NCBI GenBank assembly: GCA_001275005.1
Contig: JWZX01002619.1
Coordinates: 1-20,490 of the forward strand
Length of the DNA stretch: 20,490 bases
Direction of reading: 5' to 3'
Source: Chrysochromulina tobinii
Taxonomy: Eukaryota; Haptophyta; Prymnesiales; Chrysochromulinaceae
The translations under genes and the position numbers were made by a program. The notes below the pieces were generated by a model that was not told where the DNA came from, did not search any database, and saw only the letters and a program-made list of their open reading frames with translations. Below, one piece after another: positions 5,440 to 12,804 of the stretch (the first letter of the stretch is position 1; each line of letters begins with the position of its first letter).

Positions 5440-8001
5440 ATGATGCATCTCACGGCCCTCGTGCTCTTTCTGAGCGGCGTGGCGCACGGCCTTTCTGTGG
5501 TACCCCGTGGGAACATCGCGCTGTCCGTTTCGCAACGACTAGCGCCACACGTGCGTGCTACGATTGGTACGGCATTTGCTCCTCGTGGGAACGTCGCGAT
5601 GTCCGTTGCTCCACGCATCACATCTCTGCGTGCTACGATCGGTGCGCAGCTCGCTTACGGCCAATATGGGACTGTGCATGCCGCCAGCGCCATCGTCGGA
5701 GACGCTGTGATCGATGCGGTCGCCAAGAGAGCGGAAGCGCGTGCCAGCCACGAGGGTGCCGATGCGCAGGCCGTCACGTACCTCGAGGTGGAGGCTGTGG
5801 TCAACACGCGCCTCGCAGCGGAGGTGCCCCCCGATCGGTACGGTGCCCTCTTCGCCAAGTACCTCGGGGAGGTGGAGCGCGATGGCGAGCGCTGGCTGCT
5901 CTGGCAGCGCGTGGGCAGACCGGACGGCGTAGCTCGGTCGCTCGCCGATTTTGGAGGTGACGCGAAGGGCCTGCAGGCAGCGACCGGGCTCACGCCGCGC
6001 GATGTGCTGCGTCAGCTGCTCGAGGCCGCGAGCGCTCTGCACGAGATCGGCTTCGTTCACCGTGACATCAAACCCGAGAACGTGCTCGTGGATGGCACCT
6101 CACTGCGCCTGATCGACATGGGCTCCTGCGCGCAACTCGAGGGCTGCCCTGCGCTCGAACGGGCAAGCGCATGCTTGGGGTACGACGCGAGCCGCTCGCC
6201 TTGCACGCCGGAGTACGCGGCGCCTGAGAAATTTGTGGACCCGTTGCACCCGTGGGCCTTCGACGTCTACTCGATCGCCATCACGCTCCTGAAGCTGTGT
6301 TGGCCGCTGCTGCGCGCACCCACCGATGGTGCGGTGTTGGGCACAGGGAGCGCTGTCGACGACACCAAGGGTGCCTTGGGGCTGACGCGGTTTCGTGAGC
6401 AGCTCGAGCGATCTGGGCACGACCTCGACGCATGGCTGCGCATCGGGCTGGGCGAGACCGCACTCGATCCTCTGCTAAGCGCCTCGCTCGACGCGCTGCC
6501 CGCAGGCGACGCGAGCTTGCTGGCTATGCTTCGGGCCATGCTGGTCTCGGAGGCGGCACGCCGGCCGTCGATCGACGCACTTCTGACCCATCCGTGCCTG
6601 TCGGGCAACGCGGCCGGCGGCGCCACCAACTCCGGGGCGTCCGCCTCTGGCAAGGAGGCGAAGCTCTTCTTCTCGCCCAGCGCACTCAATGTACAGCTCG
6701 AGGGGTTCGAACCCGACGGGTGTGTGTTGCCAGCTTGGGCGGTCGAGGAGCACCCGATCGCTCTGAGCGTGCGCCTGCAGCCTCCGCTCGGCCTTCTCCT
6801 TGGCGAGCTGCGCGCGGGTGGAGTGACGCTCGACGGCTTCGTGGACGGGCTCGCCTCTGCCGCGGCGCGTGAGGCGCTCCGCATAGGCGATCGTCTCGTA
6901 CGCATCGAGCACACACCGGTGCGTCGTGCCTCCGTCGAGCAAATCAGCGCCCTCATAAGCGCGCGCAGCCGCGGCGGCAAGGATGTAGTCCTTCTCACGT
7001 TCGAGAGGGACTGCGGCGTCGAGACGGGGGACGAGTGCCCTTTGCCCACGGAAGCGGTGGAGACGCTTGAGAGCATGCTTGCATCTGGCGGCGCCTCGGC
7101 CCCCGACCGCTCGCCTGCGGCCACGGGTACCGCTGCGTCGCCCATTGTGGTGGCCGCGGGTGCCGCCTCCATCATCGGCGGCCGTTCGACACAGGAGGAC
7201 ACCACGATACTGACGATGCTCGAGGTGACGCCTCCGGGCTCCGCTTCTTCCACACGCTTCACGCTCGCCGGCGTCTTTGACGGCCATCGAGGGCCGCGGG
7301 CTTCCGCGCACGCCGCCGCCACGCTGCCCGCCGCTGTCAAAGAAGCACTGAGCCGCGGTGAGCCATCTCCCCTCGCAGTCGCCTGGCGCGCTACATGTGA
7401 GAGCTATCGACGCACGGGACATCAGGACGGCAGCACCGCGACGGTGGTGCTCGCCTCGGATGACGGGCGCTGCCAATTTCTCAACGTTGGCGACTCGCGA
7501 GCCCTGCTAGCTGCGCACGCGACGCCTGATGGCGCTCCATGCACAGTGGCCTTTGCGACCAAGGACCATAGCGCGAGTGACGAAGCCGAGATCGAGCGTA
7601 TTCGAGAGGGCGGCGGCAACGTGGCATGCGGCCGCGGAGGCGTGATGCGCGTCGCCGTGGACTGTCCCGAGGGCAACTGGCTGGTCGCTGTGCCTCGTGC
7701 CCTTGGTGGCTCGCAGTGGGCTGACGCCGGTATTTGCGACACAGCCGATGTGACCACGCTGCGGCTCGACTCACGCCACGCCTTTATCTTGCTCGGTTCC
7801 GACGGCGTGTGGGGGCCGTTTGATGGCGTCGGTGGCGCCAGCGAGGGCGCCGAGCGCGTGGCCTGCTTGGTTGCAGAGGCACGGGCGACCTCACGCTCGC
7901 CGGCACCGAGTGCGGGCGAGGTGGCGGAGATGGTGGTGGCCCGCGCTGAAGGGAGTGGCGGGACAGATAATGCGAGTTGCGTCATTTTGTACCTTGCGTA
8001 G
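5440..8001 (+). CDS. STN7-like protein kinase - PDZ - PP2C phosphatase fusion, plastid-type leader
   Basis: 853 codons, no intron. The leader has a hydrophobic signal peptide (residues ~1-17, MHLTALVLFLSGVAHG) and an Arg/Ser/Thr-rich, acid-poor stretch to ~70, as in secondary-plastid bipartite targeting. Kinase, ~70-390: G74-x-YG77-x-V, likely K96 and E118, HRD (D209, K211, N214), D226-M-G for DFG, APE 261-263, D275. WLLWQ, CTPEYAAPEKF and FREQLERSGHDLDAWLRI follow the plant STN7/STT7 thylakoid kinases, which phosphorylate LHCII. PDZ-like, ~438-524. PP2C, ~568-853: GGRSTQED with D587, FDGH with D614, DGSTA, NVGDSRA, SDG with D788, TDN with D843, so the metal-binding aspartates are present; the usual SRALGD reads PRALGG. 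In plants the opposing enzyme (TAP38/PPH1) is a separate PP2C. I infer a single-chain kinase/phosphatase controlling thylakoid phosphorylation. The substrate is unproven, and STN8-like or unrelated targets remain possible. Confidence 0.92.
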   Translation: MMHLTALVLFLSGVAHGLSVVPRGNIALSVSQRLAPHVRATIGTAFAPRGNVAMSVAPRITSLRATIGAQLAYGQYGTVHAASAIVGDAVIDAVAKRAEARASHEGADAQAVTYLEVEAVVNTRLAAEVPPDRYGALFAKYLGEVERDGERWLLWQRVGRPDGVARSLADFGGDAKGLQAATGLTPRDVLRQLLEAASALHEIGFVHRDIKPENVLVDGTSLRLIDMGSCAQLEGCPALERASACLGYDASRSPCTPEYAAPEKFVDPLHPWAFDVYSIAITLLKLCWPLLRAPTDGAVLGTGSAVDDTKGALGLTRFREQLERSGHDLDAWLRIGLGETALDPLLSASLDALPAGDASLLAMLRAMLVSEAARRPSIDALLTHPCLSGNAAGGATNSGASASGKEAKLFFSPSALNVQLEGFEPDGCVLPAWAVEEHPIALSVRLQPPLGLLLGELRAGGVTLDGFVDGLASAAAREALRIGDRLVRIEHTPVRRASVEQISALISARSRGGKDVVLLTFERDCGVETGDECPLPTEAVETLESMLASGGASAPDRSPAATGTAASPIVVAAGAASIIGGRSTQEDTTILTMLEVTPPGSASSTRFTLAGVFDGHRGPRASAHAAATLPAAVKEALSRGEPSPLAVAWRATCESYRRTGHQDGSTATVVLASDDGRCQFLNVGDSRALLAAHATPDGAPCTVAFATKDHSASDEAEIERIREGGGNVACGRGGVMRVAVDCPEGNWLVAVPRALGGSQWADAGICDTADVTTLRLDSRHAFILLGSDGVWGPFDGVGGASEGAERVACLVAEARATSRSPAPSAGEVAEMVVARAEGSGGTDNASCVILYLA

Positions 8002-8183
8002 AGAGACCCACATGCCACAACGGCGCCGTGCCGCGCCGCTTCGGTAATCGAATAAGAATCGAATCGTATGGTATTTAAATACGATGCATGATACGATGAC
8101 GTCTGGATGGAACCTACAATATTGACTTCCGACTTCATTACTTCAACTTCTTCAACTTCTTCCGTTCCGATACTTCTACTTTT
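8002..8183. other. Intergenic region between convergent genes, with AT-rich palindrome
   Basis: This separates two genes ending toward each other. It is AT-rich compared with its surroundings. It contains the palindrome GTATTTAAATAC (8071-8082) nested between ATCGTAT (8063-8069) and ATACGAT (8079-8085, again 8091-8097). It probably serves as 3' UTR and transcript-end DNA for both genes. No canonical AATAAA is seen on either strand. Confidence 0.5.
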
Positions 8184-11100
8184 CTACTTCTTCTTCTTCC
8201 CGCCTTTGCCTTTCTTTCCTCCGCCCTTCTTGCCACCCTTTTTGCCTTTCTTTCCGGGTGGAGGCCTCGGCAATTGGAATGCGAGGACTGGTGGCGCTAG
8301 CAAGGGGCCACGAAGGTTAACTGGTGGCCGATTGGTCAAGGAAGCCCCAGACATCCTGAGCTGTCGGCTCAGATTATGTAGAACTCGAGCTACTGACTCG
8401 TGACCTGGTTGCACCTCGAGTATCATTAGCTTGTGGCAATCACGGTAGAGCTGCACTGCCGTGGGGATATCACCCGTCGCTGAGGTGCAGACCGCGAGGT
8501 TGTTGAGTGCTTCGGCGAGTAGCAGTGCCGGGCATCCATGACTCGCTCGGCCTTCAAGCGCACGGGCGAAGAGAGCACCCGCCACCGCATATCGCCGAAG
8601 CTCGCAGCAGATCGAGCCTAGGCAGCATGCAATCTCAGCATGACAGAGAACGTCGCCTGGTTCCAGCAGAATCGCAATGAAGAATGCAGAACCTGCGTGG
8701 TGGAGGGCGCGGGCAAGTTGCCTACACGCAGAGCATGCTCTCGCCATCGAAAGCTCGAAGAAAATGGCCACCCTTGGAGGGTAGTACGGTGGCTCAAAGT
8801 CTGGTAGTGTGGAAGTGCTTATGGAAGCCATTGAGGACGACTTTGAGAGCTGTCCGTACTGAGGGGATGACTTAAGCAAGAGGACTCGAGCACAGTGCAG
8901 GGCAGCGAGCGCCCGGCCCAAATCGCCGTCTGCAGAGTAGAGCGACGCCTCGTGCACAAGCCTTGCAACCTCTGCAGGCAGAGGAGGAGCCTCGAGCTTC
9001 TGAAATAAGAGACGCGTAGCCTCAACCGGCACTGACGTGGCCGCGTCGGTGTTGGTAAGCGTTCGCGCGATGGTGGCGGTGAAAACGTTGCCCGCAACCC
9101 CGCTTGGAACGCTTGTGGTGACTGACATGCCGGCCACGTTGGCATACCCAGTCGGGGGGCTTCGCCAAGATGGAGGCCGCAGCAACGAGGGATAGCCAGA
9201 AGTACCCGCTGCCTCAGAGGCATTTAATATGGGCGCTTGCGACACGGGCATGTCGGACGCGGAAGCAGATAGAGCAACGGTAGTCCTGAGAAGCGCTCGA
9301 GGGCGTCGTGCCGGCAGTGATGGCGTGTAGTATGGCGCCATCACAGCAGTCAGGGGCGATGGCGTAGCCGACATTCGAGCCGCGGAAACATTGATAATGG
9401 ACCTGGATGCTGTGGCAGCGTAGTTCGACGTCGTCGGCGCACTTGACGGCCTGCTGGAGACGTCTCCGTCCCCGCCCATGGGAGGAGTTGCTTGGGCCGC
9501 GACGGATACAGCCGGACCCCACAACCGTACGTCGTCTAGGTCGGCCAGGGCGATGAGAGCGTGTAGGCGACGCGCTAACTGCTCTTGCGAAAGACGCAAG
9601 CCCTCCATGCCAGAAGAGGGCATAAGAAGTGGCCGGGGTGGGAGAGGGAGGAGCACCGAAACTGCGCTGAGCCGCCGACCCATACAGAGAAGCCGACAGC
9701 GAACGGAGACTGGTTGCTCGAGGAGTAGTACCTTAGTCACCACGTGCACGAGAACCTGGTCCAGTGCGATGTGGGCAGGCCGATTGACGATAGCAGACTC
9801 AAGAAAGTTCGCTGTGCGCTCGGCGCTGTGGCCAAGTTCACCCCCGATACCCTTACTTGAGACCTCGGACTCGTTGTCGGACTGGTCCACCTCCATTGCT
9901 GTGGAGGTGTGGGACGTTGAGGGAGTCGATGGCGAGTATAGCCCAGTCCAGTTGCCGCTCTCCTTGACGGAGGGGACCCCATCCTCCTCGAAGCTTTGGC
10001 GTGTCATTATGGCTTTCGCTCCGTGTTGCGCCATTCGAAGTAGCACAGCAATTAATTGAACCAACGAGAGGGGCCGCCCACCCATCTGTGAAGCAAATTG
10101 CGAGGCCGTAGCTGCATCGCAACGGAGCGACTCGGCGAGCGCAAAATCCACGATGAGATTTTTGAGCGCGTGAGGCCCCACACCGCGTAACTCGGCCTCG
10201 AGCGCGTGCTGCCACGTGACATCTTGTTTGGAAAGGGCATCGCCATCTCTAGCGAAGCCTGGATAAAAGTCGGCATCCGCTGCAAGACTGCCAGTGTAAG
10301 TGGCCTCTCGAGGTGCGAGTGGCTCAGCATAAGCTTGGAAGATGATACTGAGCGACTCCGGATGCTGTTGCAGCATCATGGCGGCGACATTGCATACATC
10401 GATTGATGGCATACGGTCCCGGGCATTGGAGCGCACCGTCTTGAGGCCGAGACGAGAAGTAAGTGCGCTCAAGTGGGACATGATTACCTCGTCGACAAGC
10501 CGAGCGATCTCTGAGGCATCCCCACCCGTCACCTCCTCCTCCTCTTCCTCTGCAGGCGGAGAGGGCGACCTCATGCCCTGCGTTTGGGTTCCCGACTTGA
10601 TCGGGGACGGTGGAGCTGGAGGTGGTGGTGATGCGGCGGTTCCGCTCGCAATAGAAGGCTTCGAAGTTTCGTGAATGTCGTCGGTGAGCTCATCAAGCTT
10701 GCTCGCAAGCACCGAGCGAGCACCAAGCATTCTGAGTGCAGACAGCAAGCCGTGCTCCTCGAGCACGGCGGGCGTATCCTTGGCATCATCTGCAAGAGAG
10801 GTCACTCCTCCGACAGCGCAAGCGTAGAAAGCTGCATCGTCTATCGAGTCGATGCCACTCTGTAGGCCGAGCTGCGTCTTAATTGCACGCCAGGAGGCGT
10901 GGCGCATCTCCATCTGTGCCACACTTGATGCGTCGTTGTGCCATCCAAAGGATGCATAATGGAGGAACGAATTGCGCAGTAGAAGCCGCAGGTCACTTGA
11001 TGTCCCCGCCGCTGGCTGCAAAAAGGAGAGGAGCGTATCTTGGGCGAGTGCTGCACTCGGTTCGCTCGACAAAAAGGGCCTCCACACACCCTCTATGGCA

Positions 11101-12044
11101 GCCACCCTGTCCACGTCTGGTCGAGCACCGCACGCAAACCGAGCAAACGCCTCGAGGACCTCATCCGCGGTGACGCGCATACGGCTCGCTGAGGAGAAAG
11201 CGGACACTTGATTGCCGAGACACATGAGCTCAAGGACCTCGCATTTTGCGGGAGGCCGAGGTGCGGCGGTGGCCAATGCTTGAGCAGCGATTGCAGCCGT
11301 GCCGATGACTCGTTTCGAGGAGAGGTTTGGACTCAAAGATTCCACGATGAGCAGGATCTTGCGGACAGCAAAGAGCGGCGCAGTGCCGGCGTCGTCGCAC
11401 ATGGCAGCCAACACGCGCTTCACGCCACGGGCATACTTCTTTCTAAAGAGCTCCGTGGCACGGAACCCCGTAGAGTCAGAGTAGAGCTGCCCAGGCACGT
11501 CCAATGGCTCGCCGGCATCGATGAGACGGCCAACCTCTTTATTGATTGCTCCGACAAGCACAGCGAGTCGCTCCGCGAGTGAGTTTACAGGAATCCCGGT
11601 AAACATGCGATCTCTGCCATATTGGACGGCCACCTGCACGCACGTCGTGCGCGTGGACGCAATCTTCGCCAAGCCAAGCGCGAGGTCCGCAACACTCAGC
11701 TTACGCAGAGGCGGCGGCGCTGGCTTTTTGCGGCCTGTGGGCACAGGGTTGACATCACGAGAGAGCTCCGCAAGGGTGGCAAGCTGTGTCAAGCCTACAA
11801 TGGCGGCGATGCGCCAGAACTGGCAGAGTGTCATGGTCATTCCATTTTGGTACGCGAGCGAGTGGTCCCAGAACGTGCTCAACGTGGCACAGTTTCGGTG
11901 CATTTGACGGATGGCTTTGTCGCCGGCCTCGTCAAGGTACTTTTGAACCTCTTTCACAGCCATCCAGTGCTCTGTCACACTAGCATCGAGCAGCTCGGTG
12001 ATGTCGACAGCATCGAGCAGCCGGTCGTCTTCTGACGAGGTCAT
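8184..12044 (-). CDS. Large TPR-containing protein with Lys/Gly-rich tail
   Basis: The first ATG of the frame is at 12042-12044, giving 1286 residues; an upstream GTG (12068) was not used. There is no intron. Three separated segments share a loose pattern, F-x-x-Y/H-x then a short helix ending in G-L or L-x-K-x-A: residues ~50-140 (FWDHSLAYQNGMTMTLCQFW; LSVADLALGLAKIA), ~360-420 (FLHYASFGWHND), and ~565-680 (IFQAYAEPLAP; LSLVQLIAVLLRMA). This recalls EF-hand-like or p25-alpha-like helical units, but I cannot assign a family. Proline-rich and poly-Glu linkers follow ~470-510. Residues ~1020-1235 are TPR-like helices (SADGDLGRALAALHCARVLL; LLLAEALNNLAVCTSATGDI; AVQLYRDCHKL), suggesting a scaffold. 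The end (~1261-1286) is GKKGKKGG-type, strongly basic. Function is unknown; a cytoskeletal or ciliary scaffold is a guess. It converges on the kinase-phosphatase gene. Confidence 0.82.
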   Translation of the reverse strand: MTSSEDDRLLDAVDITELLDASVTEHWMAVKEVQKYLDEAGDKAIRQMHRNCATLSTFWDHSLAYQNGMTMTLCQFWRIAAIVGLTQLATLAELSRDVNPVPTGRKKPAPPPLRKLSVADLALGLAKIASTRTTCVQVAVQYGRDRMFTGIPVNSLAERLAVLVGAINKEVGRLIDAGEPLDVPGQLYSDSTGFRATELFRKKYARGVKRVLAAMCDDAGTAPLFAVRKILLIVESLSPNLSSKRVIGTAAIAAQALATAAPRPPAKCEVLELMCLGNQVSAFSSASRMRVTADEVLEAFARFACGARPDVDRVAAIEGVWRPFLSSEPSAALAQDTLLSFLQPAAGTSSDLRLLLRNSFLHYASFGWHNDASSVAQMEMRHASWRAIKTQLGLQSGIDSIDDAAFYACAVGGVTSLADDAKDTPAVLEEHGLLSALRMLGARSVLASKLDELTDDIHETSKPSIASGTAASPPPPAPPSPIKSGTQTQGMRSPSPPAEEEEEEVTGGDASEIARLVDEVIMSHLSALTSRLGLKTVRSNARDRMPSIDVCNVAAMMLQQHPESLSIIFQAYAEPLAPREATYTGSLAADADFYPGFARDGDALSKQDVTWQHALEAELRGVGPHALKNLIVDFALAESLRCDAATASQFASQMGGRPLSLVQLIAVLLRMAQHGAKAIMTRQSFEEDGVPSVKESGNWTGLYSPSTPSTSHTSTAMEVDQSDNESEVSSKGIGGELGHSAERTANFLESAIVNRPAHIALDQVLVHVVTKVLLLEQPVSVRCRLLCMGRRLSAVSVLLPLPPRPLLMPSSGMEGLRLSQEQLARRLHALIALADLDDVRLWGPAVSVAAQATPPMGGDGDVSSRPSSAPTTSNYAATASRSIINVSAARMSATPSPLTAVMAPYYTPSLPARRPRALLRTTVALSASASDMPVSQAPILNASEAAGTSGYPSLLRPPSWRSPPTGYANVAGMSVTTSVPSGVAGNVFTATIARTLTNTDAATSVPVEATRLLFQKLEAPPLPAEVARLVHEASLYSADGDLGRALAALHCARVLLLKSSPQYGQLSKSSSMASISTSTLPDFEPPYYPPRVAIFFELSMARACSACRQLARALHHAGSAFFIAILLEPGDVLCHAEIACCLGSICCELRRYAVAGALFARALEGRASHGCPALLLAEALNNLAVCTSATGDIPTAVQLYRDCHKLMILEVQPGHESVARVLHNLSRQLRMSGASLTNRPPVNLRGPLLAPPVLAFQLPRPPPGKKGKKGGKKGGGKKGKGGKKKK

Positions 12045-12108
12045 GGCCGACACGCCCGCGCTGCTCACAGGGAGCGGAAAAATTGTGTAACGGCGATCCC
12101 CTTTTCAG

Positions 12109-12122
12109 TACCGGTACCGGTA
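12109..12122. promoter_or_regulatory. 14-bp perfect palindrome upstream of the TPR gene
   Basis: TACCGGTACCGGTA is its own reverse complement and is made of two overlapping ACCGGT hexamers. It lies 65 bp upstream of the minus-strand ATG at 12044, a suitable place for a dimeric transcription factor to bind. ACCGGTGCTACGGCACT occurs twice upstream of the RBR-like gene (19073-19165), so ACCGGT may be a shared promoter word. Confidence 0.4.
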
Positions 12123-12311
12123 TAGTAGTTCAACCAAAAATGGTACTGTACAGCGCCCGTGTGTGTTCCCGGCTCCCCCCGATGCCTTTTTACCAGGTAG
12201 ACAACGCAGGGGGAGCCTGGACACACGCGCTTCACACTCACGCGGACGAGATCAACGACGACGGCAACGGTCCGACTTCACGGACGCCGGCGCGGCGCGC
12301 GCGCAAGCAGC

Positions 12312-12351
12312 TACCGCGTTACCGCGTTACCGCGTTACCGCGTTACCGCGG
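12312..12351 (+). repeat. Octamer tandem array (TACCGCGT)
   Basis: Four exact TACCGCGT units and a fifth ending GG. It lies in intergenic DNA rich in CGCG. Slippage-prone; no role is apparent. Confidence 0.85.
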
Positions 12352-12804
12352 GACCCCCCGACCCCGGCCAACCCTCGCGTCGGCTACGGCACTCGCGGCC
12401 GGCGACTCTCAGAGGCCACCGACACCGGCAAGAGCTAGGCAAGAGCACGACCGGCGCCCGTGCACATTTCCGCCGCGCGCCGGTGAGCGCTCACAAGGCT
12501 CATGTGTGAACAACCGCAACGCCGAGCACATGCCTGGAACGTCAACGTGGAAGTGGTACAGAACAGTACTGTTTATGTGAGTGTGCTCTCTCGGCGTGTC
12601 GCGCTGCGCGTTTCTAACCCGGACCCACGAAATTTGTGAGGAAGGAAACCACGGCTATAGAGGTTAGAGCCGCATCAGTCCTGGGGCTATGTGCGCCCCC
12701 AGCCATCCCGCCTGGTCCCACCGTGCTGGTCTCACCCCATCCTGGCAGTGTCCTGATCCAGCGCCGGGGGGCGGTGGGGTTGGGGGCTGTGGGGTAGGGT
12801 TTCG

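Larger units (their letters stand above)
12045..12804. other. Intergenic region: promoter of the TPR gene and 3' flank of the RBR-like gene
   Basis: No credible coding frame; open frames here lack recognisable sequence and start at TTG or within repeats. The left third should hold the promoter and 5' UTR of the minus-strand TPR gene (palindrome 12109-12122). An octamer array lies at 12312-12351. The right end (about 12590-12804) is probably 3' UTR of the multi-exon gene. Confidence 0.5.

Noticed and set aside
6267-7476. Long minus-strand open frames opposite the kinase-phosphatase gene (up to 357 codons)
   Set aside because: They are the antisense of a strongly supported GC-rich coding region, have low-complexity composition and show no recognisable motif.
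12045-12068. GTG start eight codons upstream for the TPR gene
   Set aside because: A eukaryotic nuclear gene should start at ATG; the first ATG of the frame is at 12042-12044.
12083-12580. Plus-strand open frame of 165 codons
   Set aside because: It begins at TTG, runs through the octamer array and has no recognisable sequence; it is probably intergenic chance.
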